DNA of 64,000 bases from Bacteroidota bacterium (lineage in GTDB: Bacteria > Bacteroidota > Bacteroidia > NS11-12g > UBA955). The stretch covers positions 62,001-126,000 of the forward strand of contig CAUJCT010000056.1 of the NCBI GenBank assembly GCA_963169345.1, written 5' to 3'. Below, piece after piece: positions 1 through 7,347 of the stretch. Position numbers and translations under genes: made by a program. Numbering within the stretch: position 1 is the stretch's first letter; every line of letters begins with the position of its first letter. The notes beneath the pieces were generated by a model. The model was not told the DNA's origin. It saw nothing but the letters and a program-made list of their open reading frames with translations, and searched no databases.

Positions 1-752
1 TTCAGTGCATTTTCAGCAACGTCCTGAATATTGATATCTAAAGTTGTATATAAATCCAGTCCATTTCTGGAAGCCATTTCTTCACTGTTGTCAACAGGTC
101 GCCAAACGCCACCTTTTACTCTGCGCTCTAATCTTTTTCCCATGGCACCCGATAGCAAAGAATCATAAGTTCCTTCCAAACCAATTTTCACATTGGCTTC
201 ACGGTTGACGTAACCAATTGAACGTGCCGCAAGTGTACCAAATGGAATCTCTCTTTTGAAATTTTCAATCTTAATAAAACCACCTTTGTATTTGCCCAAC
301 TTGAAAATAGGCCAGTTCTCCATTTGTTTGACGATGTGATAATCGACATCTCGCTTTAACAGTAAATACCTGTCTCCTCTGCTTCTGGCAGCAACAAGAT
401 AATTGCGCCATTCAGAAGCAGTTTTATCTGTAAATACCGAAGCGAAATACCATGAAAGGCTATCAATATTTGCGTTGAAAAACTCGTTGGTTACAGTTTC
501 AACTCTGGTATCCATTCGCAACTCATATCGAGGTATACTTGTAGCAAGTAAACTGCCATCATCAGCATAAATATTACCTCTCGAAGCCTGAATAACTCTC
601 CATTTAGTACTTTGTTCCATGCTAATGGACATGTACTTTTCTTTTTGGTTAAACTGAAGGTCAACTATTTGCCAGATGATTCTAATACCTAATGCAAAAA
701 TCATCAGAAATGCAATCCAGGAACGCAGCAATATGGCTTTCTTTAAATTCAC
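1..752 (-). CDS. ftsI: Penicillin-binding protein, FtsI/PBP3-like (N-terminal part, runs off the window)
   Basis: Septal peptidoglycan transpeptidase of the division complex. About 250 N-terminal residues are present and the gene continues past base 1. The start is GTG at 752, overlapping the TGA of the upstream FtsL-like gene (GTGA). The translation opens with a short basic stretch and one membrane helix (about residues 8-28), then the PBP dimerisation region beginning around QASRGNIYADDGSLLATSIP, the usual R-G-x-I-x-D-x-x-G pattern. The transpeptidase domain with its SxxK, SxN and KTG motifs would lie beyond the window, so a spore-type or other class B PBP cannot be strictly excluded. Position in the mraZ-rsmH-ftsL cluster makes FtsI by far the best call. 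Confidence 0.88.
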   Translation of the reverse strand, partial: MNLKKAILLRSWIAFLMIFALGIRIIWQIVDLQFNQKEKYMSISMEQSTKWRVIQASRGNIYADDGSLLATSIPRYELRMDTRVETVTNEFFNANIDSLSWYFASVFTDKTASEWRNYLVAARSRGDRYLLLKRDVDYHIVKQMENWPIFKLGKYKGGFIKIENFKREIPFGTLAARSIGYVNREANVKIGLEGTYDSLLSGAMGKRLERRVKGGVWRPVDNSEEMASRNGLDLYTTLDINIQDVAENAL

Positions 753-1141
753 TTATTGCCCTCCTTTTCTATAATGTTTGGTGGTGTGCGCAATTCTTTA
801 ACACCTTCTGCTTCGAGTCTGTGCGCCACTTCACTCTGATTGCTCCTTTTCATCAGATAACTTTTAGCACTGATATATTCTGAGCGTAGTTCATTTAACT
901 CCTTGCTCAAGTCATCCTTTTCTTTTAAACTTTTAACATGAAAATGTGATAGAGAGATATAGACAGTCATAACCGCAACTCCCATAATCAACGGGGGCAT
1001 CAGCTTAGACAAGCCATCTTTAGAAATAAAGAAAGTGAAGTCACCTGCCTTTTTAAGCACTTCATCAGCCTGAGCTATTTTATCAGCTCCTTCTGTTTCT
1101 TTAATCTCTTTTGTCTGTATGTTCTCTCTGAACTTGTTCAA
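749..1141 (-). CDS. FtsL-like cell-division protein
   Basis: A 130-residue bitopic membrane protein: charged cytoplasmic N-terminus (about 1-50), one hydrophobic helix (about 51-68), then a predicted extracytoplasmic coiled coil (about 70-115, rich in K, E and L). Size, topology and location between rsmH and ftsI match the FtsL position of the dcw cluster; the Bacteroidetes version shares little sequence with E. coli FtsL. It probably pairs through its coiled coil with a DivIC/FtsB-type partner and helps recruit the septal synthase. Start overlaps the rsmH stop by 4 nt and the stop overlaps the ftsI GTG, so the three genes look translationally coupled. Call is by context and topology, not by motif. 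Confidence 0.75.
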   Translation of the reverse strand: MNKFRENIQTKEIKETEGADKIAQADEVLKKAGDFTFFISKDGLSKLMPPLIMGVAVMTVYISLSHFHVKSLKEKDDLSKELNELRSEYISAKSYLMKRSNQSEVAHRLEAEGVKELRTPPNIIEKEGNK

Positions 1142-2052
1142 ATTTTTTCTGCTATTCTCAGTTTGGCACTTCTTGCCCTTTTATTTGTCTCAATTTCTTC
1201 AGCGGTTGGTACTATAGGTTTCTTAGTTACAGCGCGCATTTTCAAATCGGTTCTTCCGTATAAATCTTTTTTGAGTTCCCCATTAATATTTCCGGTTTGA
1301 ATAAAGTTTTTAACCAATCTGTCTTCAAGTGAATGGTAACTCATCACCACTAATCTGCCACCGGGAGCCAGTAAATCTGTAACATTCTCCAACAAGGCTT
1401 CCAGTGCTTTTAATTCCTGATTGACTTCAATTCTTAATGCCTGAAAAACCTGCGACAGATATTTGCTTTCTTCTTTTGCCGGTATACAAATGCGGATGGC
1501 ATCTTTAAAATCTTCAATAGTGGTAATAGGCTTAGTCTTTCTTTGTTCCAGTATGGTCTGAACAAGTTTGTAAGCATTTTTAACTTCACCGTATTGATTG
1601 AAGATTCTCAATAATTCCTTTTCAGAATAAATATTCAGCACATCGCTTGCTTTAATGCCCGAACCTTGATCCATACGCATATCGAGGTCACCACCAAGCC
1701 TGTGAGCGAATCCTTTCTCAGCTTTATTAATTTGATAAGAGGAGATGCCCAGATCTGCTAAAATTCCATCTACAGGAACTGCTTTTAAATACTCTAAGAA
1801 CTGACGGATATACTTGAAGTTGTGATTGATAAAAACCAATCGTGGATCATCCGGTAAGTTTTGAACTGCATCTGAATCCTGATCAAATGCATACAATTTA
1901 CCTTCATCTCCGAGATGCTTCAGTATTTCTTTTGAATGTCCCCCTCCCCCGAAAGTAACGTCGACATAAATCCCATCCTTCTTAATCGCAAGGCCTTCGA
2001 TGCATTCATTGAGCATCACAGGAAGGTGATATGCCTCAGTCGTCTTTACCAT
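1138..2052 (-). CDS. rsmH: 16S rRNA (cytosine(1402)-N(4))-methyltransferase RsmH
   Basis: SAM-dependent enzyme (MraW) that N4-methylates C1402 in the decoding centre of 16S rRNA. The 304-residue length is normal. Opening HLPVMLNECIEGL and the glycine-rich SAM loop VDVTFGGGGHS (about residues 32-42) are family hallmarks, as are DGILADLGISSYQ, the GGDLDMRMDQG segment, and the C-terminal SYHSLEDRLVKNF. The ATG at 2052 lies 17 nt inside the 3' end of mraZ, and the stop overlaps the FtsL-like gene by 4 nt. It is the second gene of the dcw cluster. Confidence 0.97.
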   Translation of the reverse strand: MVKTTEAYHLPVMLNECIEGLAIKKDGIYVDVTFGGGGHSKEILKHLGDEGKLYAFDQDSDAVQNLPDDPRLVFINHNFKYIRQFLEYLKAVPVDGILADLGISSYQINKAEKGFAHRLGGDLDMRMDQGSGIKASDVLNIYSEKELLRIFNQYGEVKNAYKLVQTILEQRKTKPITTIEDFKDAIRICIPAKEESKYLSQVFQALRIEVNQELKALEALLENVTDLLAPGGRLVVMSYHSLEDRLVKNFIQTGNINGELKKDLYGRTDLKMRAVTKKPIVPTAEEIETNKRARSAKLRIAEKI

Positions 2053-2524
2053 TCGTCGTGAATCCTAAGATTGTTGGATCTTGTCCGCCCATGAGTTCCT
2101 CTGCCATTTTTGCAAACTCCTCATCATCAAACTTCAATTCCTCTTCGTAATGTTTCTTATCCCATATCTCTATCTTGTGGTTGTAACACGATATGATGAT
2201 ATCATCTTTCAGAGAAGCATATTCAATCAGGTTATTTGGAATATTTATTCTGCTGCTTGAATCGATGTTAACGATGTTGGCTCCATTGTTAAACTGTCGT
2301 ATGAATTTACGAGCCATACGATTGAAGTCATTCAAAATTGTCAGCTTTTCTGTTTCCAAATTCCAATCTGCTGAAGTGTAAAGCACCAGACATTTTTCAA
2401 ATCCGCGATTGATCACCATGGCTTTGGCATCCTTGTCAGGAATTTGAGAACGCAATTTTGCCGGCAAGATGATTCTACCCTTGCTGTCAATTTTACATTC
2501 GAATTCCCCGATAAACCTAGCCAT
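2036..2524 (-). CDS. mraZ: Transcriptional regulator / division protein MraZ
   Basis: DNA-binding MraZ with two SpoVT/AbrB-like domains, first gene of the division cluster. An upstream frame runs to 2611, but the family N-terminus MARFIGEFECKIDSKGRIILP begins at the ATG at 2524, giving 162 residues. The first AbrB-like repeat is about residues 7-50 (DSKGRIILPAKLR) and the second about 80-125 (DSSSRINIPNNL). The upstream extension would translate across the putative operator, so it is rejected. In E. coli MraZ represses its own operon through direct repeats in front of the gene; a matching repeat array is visible here and is listed separately. Confidence 0.95.
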   Translation of the reverse strand: MARFIGEFECKIDSKGRIILPAKLRSQIPDKDAKAMVINRGFEKCLVLYTSADWNLETEKLTILNDFNRMARKFIRQFNNGANIVNIDSSSRINIPNNLIEYASLKDDIIISCYNHKIEIWDKKHYEEELKFDDEEFAKMAEELMGGQDPTILGFTTNGKDD

Positions 2525-2563
2525 TCCGTACTGGAAAAATTTTCGGTAAAGTAAAATCAAAAA

Positions 2564-2592
2564 ATCCACTTTTCGCCACTTTTCTCCACTTT
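2564..2592 (-). promoter_or_regulatory. Candidate MraZ operator: three direct repeats with 10-bp period
   Basis: On the minus strand three AGTGG boxes (ccact on the given strand at 2566-2570, 2576-2580 and 2586-2590) repeat with an exact 10-bp period, about 40-66 bp in front of the mraZ ATG. Each is preceded by A-rich spacer (AAAGTGG). E. coli MraZ binds TGGGN boxes separated by 5 bp, also a 10-bp period, so array geometry and location fit autoregulation. The core differs (GTGG rather than TGGG). Confidence 0.7.
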
Positions 2593-2719
2593 GTGGAAAA
2601 TTATTTATCAACAGAGGTCTATTTATTTGATTTTCATTTACTTAAGAATGCTATTTGAAATTTAAGAAAATGCAATAATTCGGTAGACTTAATCGTTTTT
2701 TTGTCTCATATTTGTTAAA

Positions 2720-3658
2720 ATGAATTTTGTTCAACTTTTTAAAACATTTCTCTCTGTTATAATTTTATTGGCCTCGTTTAATATTTACGCTCAAGGTTGT
2801 AGTGACGCAGGTTTGTGCACTGCAGGTGGAATGAAACACTCTGAATCAGAAAATGAAAAAACACTTACAGCAAACTTTCAGTACGGTAAAGGCGAACAAA
2901 ATGTTTCTATAAGCAGCATTCAGTTGGAATACCGACAACAGATTAAAAACAAGTGGGCATTTCAAATTAAACTTCCTTTTGTGATGGCTTCAGGAAACCT
3001 TGGAAATACAAGTGCGCTAGGTGATTTAAGCTTAGTTGGTTCATATAAAACACAATCCGAGAAACAATGGCAATCTGAATTTAATTTGGGCTTTAAATTA
3101 CCAACTGGTCAAACCAACCTGAATAAAAATCAATTAACAGGTTACACCGCTCCGATGCCTTATCAGAGCGGACTTGGCACTTTCGATATACTGATTGGCG
3201 CAAGTATAGCACACAAAAAAGGTTGGTTTTTTGCAACTGGTATTCAATTGCCTTTGATTCAAAACAACAAGAATGTGTTTGACACAAGTATAAGTTCATT
3301 TACGCCAGAACAAAGAGCTTACTTTTCATCAACAAAGCTTATTAGACAACCCGATATAGTTGCCAGAATTGAAAAGACCTTTGTTATTAAAGAAAAAATG
3401 CGCATTCAACTGGGCTTTGTTCCAATTTACCATTTGGGCAATGATAACTACACTGAATTTTTCGGCAACCGTGAAAAAATTACATTAACAGGCTCGGAAG
3501 GACTAACATTGAATATGAGCAGCGGTATTACATATAAGTTTAATGACAAGCTACATGCAAGCTTCAGATACTCTCAACCATTTATCGTAAGAAAGGTAAG
3601 ACCTGACGGATTAACCAGGCATTATGTGTTTGGATTTGAGTTGAGTTATGGGTTGTAA
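2720..3658 (+). CDS. Outer-membrane beta-barrel-like protein of unknown function
   Basis: 312 residues. An N-terminal signal peptide ends near SFNIYAQ, followed by a short Cys-containing stretch (GCSDAGLCTAGG). The rest alternates polar and hydrophobic/aromatic residues in short strands ending in aromatics, as in transmembrane beta-barrels, and the C-terminus finishes with a strand-like FGFELSYGL. It is likely an outer-membrane channel or transporter-like barrel; substrate is unknown. A CATATTTG (2707-2714), one mismatch from the -7 consensus, sits 5 nt before the ATG. Transcribed divergently from mraZ, and its 3' end faces the DinB-like gene with a 9-nt gap. Confidence 0.7.
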   Translation: MNFVQLFKTFLSVIILLASFNIYAQGCSDAGLCTAGGMKHSESENEKTLTANFQYGKGEQNVSISSIQLEYRQQIKNKWAFQIKLPFVMASGNLGNTSALGDLSLVGSYKTQSEKQWQSEFNLGFKLPTGQTNLNKNQLTGYTAPMPYQSGLGTFDILIGASIAHKKGWFFATGIQLPLIQNNKNVFDTSISSFTPEQRAYFSSTKLIRQPDIVARIEKTFVIKEKMRIQLGFVPIYHLGNDNYTEFFGNREKITLTGSEGLTLNMSSGITYKFNDKLHASFRYSQPFIVRKVRPDGLTRHYVFGFELSYGL

Positions 3659-3667
3659 ACCGTGAGC

Positions 3668-4126
3668 TTATATGACCTCAGTTCTATTATAGAAAATATA
3701 GTCTGTAATCATTGCCTGCTTACCTTCTTTAACCAGCAGTTGATTAATTTGACCTCTGTGATAAGAGCTGTGATTGAAAATATGCAACAGTATTTGTAAA
3801 ATTGAATTGATATACGTTTGGCCTTTTGTGTTTCTATATTGTATAGAATCTTCGAGATTTCGTGTCGTCAAAATTGTTAAAGTAAGTTGATTGTTTTCCA
3901 GAATTTGTTGTTTGAGTTCATGATAAGAACGGACTTCAAAAACAGCTACTGAATTAGGAATACCAAGGATTCTCTCGAGCCAGATCTGATGCGCATTGAC
4001 TATATGAGACATCAATATCTGGACTCTTTCATCATGCGCTGATTGTTGAATCAAATGCTCAACTAAATCGACATTAACTTTAGTATTGTAGGCATTATTT
4101 TCTTCGAATAGATATTGTGCTGTCAT
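3668..4126 (-). CDS. DinB-like / DfsB family protein
   Basis: 152-residue protein of the DinB/YfiT four-helix-bundle superfamily, which includes metal-dependent thiol transferases and damage-inducible proteins of unknown role. Visible hallmarks are the first-helix histidine in SHIVNAHQIWLERI and the C-terminal HIFNHSSYHRGQI, which supply the three-His metal site. The HxxxHRGQ ending is very typical. The function in this organism is not known. ATG at 4126; a TAAATTTA on the minus strand lies about 15 nt upstream and could be a -7 element. Confidence 0.82.
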   Translation of the reverse strand: MTAQYLFEENNAYNTKVNVDLVEHLIQQSAHDERVQILMSHIVNAHQIWLERILGIPNSVAVFEVRSYHELKQQILENNQLTLTILTTRNLEDSIQYRNTKGQTYINSILQILLHIFNHSSYHRGQINQLLVKEGKQAMITDYIFYNRTEVI

Positions 4127-4260
4127 TTTTATATGCTTTAAATTTAGTTCAAACTTAATATGAAACTTTTATATCTGAAAGTATTATTGGCAGAATAATC
4201 GACTTGTAAATCAAGACAAATCACTAGTGATAGTTTAACAAATTTTCTTATATTTGTTTG

Positions 4261-4566
4261 ATGGTTCGCCTTTATGATTACTATGGTTTGGAAGTCTATT
4301 TCAAGAATAAGGCAGAACTCCCGATTACAGTTTTTGCCAAGAGAGGAGACTCAGAAAGTGCCATGTCCATTACTTTCAAAAATGGATTGGTAGATGACAT
4401 CCATTTTCTTCAGGTTGAAAAAGAGCTGGATGATGAAGACCGCGAATTGTTTCGACTTTTAATGGAGCGAAACATTAGTGAGATTATAAAAATGTGGCTG
4501 GATGTGTTTTTGTACAAACGTCCGGTTGAAATGGAAGTCATCAAATCCAATTTAAAAGAGCAATAA
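4261..4566 (+). CDS. Small protein of unknown function (weak DUF4160-like pattern)
   Basis: 101 residues if the ATG at 4261 is used (a TTG sits directly before it at 4258). Sequence runs YYGLEVYFKNKAELPITVFAKRG, then an acidic helix and a C-terminal WLDVFLYKRP. The order strand-strand-acidic helix-WxxxF recalls DUF4160, often found in toxin-antitoxin-like gene pairs, but the family's PHxH histidines are absent and no paired gene is next to it, so no function is claimed. A perfect -7 element TATATTTG (4249-4256) ends only 4 nt before the ATG, predicting a leaderless mRNA. Confidence 0.6.
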   Translation: MVRLYDYYGLEVYFKNKAELPITVFAKRGDSESAMSITFKNGLVDDIHFLQVEKELDDEDRELFRLLMERNISEIIKMWLDVFLYKRPVEMEVIKSNLKEQ

Positions 4567-4569
4567 AAA

Positions 4570-4592
4570 AAGGGATCCGTTTTGAATCCCTT
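4570..4592 (-). terminator. Intrinsic terminator, best on the minus strand
   Basis: A 7-bp stem AAGGGAT/ATCCCTT with a 9-nt loop. Read on the minus strand it is followed by seven T, so it would end transcripts from the acyl-CoA dehydrogenase gene after they cross the repeat element at 4605-4792. On the plus strand the T tract is weak. Confidence 0.65.
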
Positions 4593-4604
4593 ATTAAATA
4601 TTTA

Positions 4605-4792
4605 AGAGCTGGTCACAAAAATAGGATTTAGAGCCAAAAACGAGTATTTTTTATTCAGACCAGGCGTATTTCGAAGCACATACCAACGGTGGTCTGAGCA
4701 AGAAATACAACGACGTATGAATAAAAAAGACGAGTTGTAATAAATATCCAAAATACTGATTTGGCCTAAAGGTTATTTTAGAGACCAGCTTT
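4605..4792 (+). repeat. 188-bp palindromic repeat element, copy A
   Basis: An element with imperfect terminal inverted repeats (AGAGCTGGTC at the left, GACCAGCTTT at the right) and further nested inverted segments (TTTAGAGCCAAA/TTTGGCCTAAA; TTTTTTATTC/GAATAAAAAA; GTATTTC/GAAATAC), so the whole unit can fold into one long hairpin. A second copy lies in opposite orientation at 15110-15298, about nine in ten bases identical by eye; the central 60-70 bp are best conserved. Both copies begin 36-38 bp after the stop codon of a plus-strand gene. No transposase is nearby and no convincing target duplication is seen. A frame without ATG is open from 4609 to 4740. MITE-like; a 3'-UTR structural role is possible. 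Confidence 0.85.
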
Positions 4793-4800
4793 ATTTTCTT

Positions 4801-5940
4801 TTATTTTAAAATATCTCTTGAAATTACCACACGTTGAACTTCGCTGGTACCTTCGTAGATCTGAGTGATTTTTGCATCACGCATCAGACGTTCAACATGG
4901 TATTCTTTTACATAACCATATCCACCGTGTATTTGAACGGCTTCAACTGCAGTTTTCATTGCAACTTCAGAAGAGAACAATTTTGCCATGCTGCTGGCTC
5001 TGCCATAGTCCATTTTATTGTCTTTAAGCCAGGCAGCTTTCAAACATAGAAGGCGGGCTGCTTCAATTTCAGTAGCCATATCTGCCAATTTAAACTGTAT
5101 AGCCTGGTGATTCATAATTTCAGTACCGAAAGCTTTTCTTTCTTTAGAATATTGAAGCGCTAACTCATAAGCACCACTTGCTATACCCAAAGCTTGAGCA
5201 GCAATACCTATACGACCACCGGTTAAGGTTTTCATAGCGAACTTAAAACCAAAACCATCTTCACCAATTCGGTTGGCTTTTGGAACCTTAACATCTGTAA
5301 ACATCAGAGAGTGTGTGTCACTACCTCTGATACCCATTTTATCTTCTTTTTTACCGATGACAAAACCATCCCATCCTTTTTCAACTATAAAAGCATTGAT
5401 ACCTTTATGTCCGGCTTCAGCATTTGTTTGAGCAATTACCAGATAATACGTGGCAGTTTTACCATTGGTTATCCAGTTTTTAGTGCCGTTCAACAGGTAA
5501 TAATCACCCATATCGATTGCTGTGGTGCGTTGTGAAGTTGCATCGCTACCGGCTTCAGGTTCACTTAAACAGAAAGCACCGTGAACCTCCCCTTTAGCAA
5601 GAGGAACCAGATATTTTTGTTTTTGCTCTTCAGAGCCAAATGTTTCGAGACCCCAGCATACCAACGAGTTGTTTACAGAGACTACTACAGAAGCAGAAGC
5701 ATCCACTTTAGAGAGTTCCTCCATAGCCAGAACATAACTTACAGTATCCATTCCACTACCACCGTATTTCGGATCAACCATCATACCAAGGAAGCCGAGC
5801 TCTCCAAGTTTCTTAATTTGTTCTGCAGGAAACTCCTGGTTATTATCACGTTCTATAACACCAGGCAACAGCTCGGTTTGAGCAAAATCACGAGCAGCTT
5901 GTTGGACTGCCAATTGTTCTTCTGTTAATTCGAAATTCAT
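4801..5940 (-). CDS. Acyl-CoA dehydrogenase
   Basis: FAD-dependent enzyme catalysing alpha,beta-dehydrogenation of acyl-CoA in fatty-acid or branched-chain degradation; 379 residues. ATG at 5940 chosen: the longer frame to 6057 is a read-through of a repeat and crosses the promoter. The family N-terminus is NFELTEEQLAVQQAARDFA. Visible motifs are FCLSEPEAGSDA and WITNG (FAD/substrate binding), RIGIAAQALGIASGA, ERKAFGTEI, and YEGTSEVQRVVISRDIL, which carries the catalytic-base region (YEGTSE) typical of short/butyryl-chain enzymes. Chain-length specificity cannot be set. Own promoter at 5949-5980; terminator likely at 4570-4592. Confidence 0.93.
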   Translation of the reverse strand: MNFELTEEQLAVQQAARDFAQTELLPGVIERDNNQEFPAEQIKKLGELGFLGMMVDPKYGGSGMDTVSYVLAMEELSKVDASASVVVSVNNSLVCWGLETFGSEEQKQKYLVPLAKGEVHGAFCLSEPEAGSDATSQRTTAIDMGDYYLLNGTKNWITNGKTATYYLVIAQTNAEAGHKGINAFIVEKGWDGFVIGKKEDKMGIRGSDTHSLMFTDVKVPKANRIGEDGFGFKFAMKTLTGGRIGIAAQALGIASGAYELALQYSKERKAFGTEIMNHQAIQFKLADMATEIEAARLLCLKAAWLKDNKMDYGRASSMAKLFSSEVAMKTAVEAVQIHGGYGYVKEYHVERLMRDAKITQIYEGTSEVQRVVISRDILK

Positions 5941-5948
5941 TGCGGGTG

Positions 5949-5980
5949 CAAAAATAAAGGGTTTTATTGTTTTAACACAA
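5949..5980 (-). promoter_or_regulatory. Bacteroidetes-type promoter of the acyl-CoA dehydrogenase gene
   Basis: On the minus strand TTG (5978-5980), a 21-bp spacer, then a perfect -7 box TATTTTTG (5949-5956), 8 nt before the ATG. Matches the TTTG/TAnnTTTG pattern of the Bacteroidetes housekeeping sigma factor and implies a leader of only a few nucleotides. Confidence 0.7.
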
Positions 5981-5984
5981 CATG

Positions 5985-6046
5985 GATTAGTTTTTTTAAC
6001 GCAATTAACCCTGCTAGGGTGTCGGGAATTAAAAAAATTCAAAATC
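5985..6046. repeat. ACCCTGSCAGGGT-type palindromic repeat, single copy
   Basis: Palindrome ACCCTGCTAGGGT (6008-6020) followed by GTCGGGAATTAAAAAAATTCAAAA. Its reverse complement matches the core of the tandem array at 54632-55066 (TCAATTTTTTTAATTTC, then CACCCTAGCAGGGTG). It lies in the divergent gap between the acyl-CoA dehydrogenase and lplA genes. Between this copy and the next (6047-6159) I see only AT-rich sequence. Confidence 0.75.
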
Positions 6047-6157
6047 TGCTCCCTCAACTGGATAAAAATTCTATCATTTCCATAAAAAATTAAGTGGTTT
6101 TCAATAAAGTGTGCTTGCTTTTTTCAATTAAAATATAGATAACATAGAGTGCAATGG

Positions 6158-6214
6158 AATTATTTTAACCTTAAACACCCTGCCAGGGTATCACAAATTA
6201 AAACAATTCAAAAC
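6158..6214. repeat. ACCCTGSCAGGGT-type palindromic repeat, single copy
   Basis: Palindrome ACCCTGCCAGGGT (6177-6189) flanked by GGAATTATTTTAA upstream and AATTAAAACAATTCAAAA downstream. Both flanks match the reverse complement of the array unit at 54632-55066, so homology extends beyond the palindrome. The remaining bases up to the lplA promoter (6215-6335) show no other feature. Confidence 0.75.
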
Positions 6215-6335
6215 CTTCTCAACCCACTCACAAAAAATACTGCCTCACTCAACAAATATTCTACCTGCTCCTGAATACATGAACAATTGATTTCCAACAT
6301 TTACTTATTTTACCGCCTTATTTCTACCAATTCCC

Positions 6336-6343
6336 TAATTTTG
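6336..6343 (+). promoter_or_regulatory. -7 element of lplA
   Basis: Perfect TAATTTTG, ending 8 nt before the lplA ATG at 6352. No clear TTG is seen at the -33 position. Confidence 0.5.
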
Positions 6344-6351
6344 CAGCCCTA

Positions 6352-7344
6352 ATGCTCATCATTAAAAACCCTCAAACAGACCCCTACTTTAATCTGGCTG
6401 CTGAAGAATACCTGCTGAAAAACTTCGATGAAGATATTTTTACCCTTTGGAGAAATGAAAATGCCATCATTGTTGGTAAACACCAAAATACACTTGCAGA
6501 AATTAATACCGACTACGTCCGCGATAATCATGTGAAGGTCGTGCGCCGCTTATCAGGAGGTGGTGCAGTGTTTCACGACCTGGGAAATTTAAACTTTACC
6601 TTTATTAGCAATGCCACTAACAGAGATGAAATTAAAATTGACTTCAAACATTATACTATTCCAATTCTTGAAGTACTGCAATCCTTGGGGGTAAACGCCG
6701 AATTCAGCGGCAGAAATGACTTATTAATTGATGGCATGAAAATCAGTGGAAACGCTGAACACATTTACCCCCAAAAGAAAAGAACTTTGCATCATGGAAC
6801 ATTGCTATTCACTTCTCAAATAGCTGATTTGTCTGCTGCTCTTAAAGTTAATCCTCTAAAGTTTCAAGATAAAGCAGTTAAATCTGTCAGAAGCAGAGTG
6901 ACCAATATCAGCTCGCATTTGAAGAATGAATTATCTGTCTCCGAATTCTATAATCTCATCATCGATCATATTGCTAAAAAATATCCCGATGCTCATTTCT
7001 ACGAATACAGTCCTAAAGATATTGAAGCTATCAACCAACTGGCTGATGAAAAATACCGCACCTGGGAATGGAATTTTGGCTACTCTCCTAAATATACTTT
7101 CCGTAAAATGGTAAAGTCTGAAGGTGGAAATATTGAAGTTTTAATCAATGTAGAAAAAGGAATTATTACCGAATTTAAATTCTATGGCGACTTCTTTAAT
7201 GTAAAAGATAAGGAGGAAATCGAAAGTGCTTTAATTGGGAAACGCCATGAACACAATGATTTGCTATCGGTTATCAGTCAGTTTGACATCCCTCAGTACT
7301 TCAACAATACAAGTGCAGATGAGTTAATGTCTGCAATGTTTTAA
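6352..7344 (+). CDS. lplA: Lipoate-protein ligase A
   Basis: Activates free lipoate with ATP and attaches it to the lysine of lipoyl domains in 2-oxoacid dehydrogenases and the glycine cleavage system. 330 residues, the full two-domain length. Visible landmarks are NPYFNLA-like NPQTDPYFNLAAEEYL at the N-terminus, IIVGKHQNTLAEIN, the RRLSGGGAVFHDLGNLNFTF motif that binds the lipoyl-adenylate, and DGMKISGNA with the conserved lysine. The C-terminal accessory domain (about 250-330) is present, so it can probably activate free lipoate rather than only transfer octanoate. Its stop faces the xerD stop with a 3-nt gap. Confidence 0.95.
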   Translation: MLIIKNPQTDPYFNLAAEEYLLKNFDEDIFTLWRNENAIIVGKHQNTLAEINTDYVRDNHVKVVRRLSGGGAVFHDLGNLNFTFISNATNRDEIKIDFKHYTIPILEVLQSLGVNAEFSGRNDLLIDGMKISGNAEHIYPQKKRTLHHGTLLFTSQIADLSAALKVNPLKFQDKAVKSVRSRVTNISSHLKNELSVSEFYNLIIDHIAKKYPDAHFYEYSPKDIEAINQLADEKYRTWEWNFGYSPKYTFRKMVKSEGGNIEVLINVEKGIITEFKFYGDFFNVKDKEEIESALIGKRHEHNDLLSVISQFDIPQYFNNTSADELMSAMF

Positions 7345-7347
7345 GGA

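Noticed and set aside
2525-2611. 29-residue N-terminal extension of MraZ
   Set aside because: It would translate through the operator-like boxes, and MraZ proteins begin at the MARF-type residues.
5941-6057. 39-residue N-terminal extension of the acyl-CoA dehydrogenase
   Set aside because: Crosses the promoter (5949-5980) and a palindromic repeat; the family N-terminus starts at the ATG at 5940.
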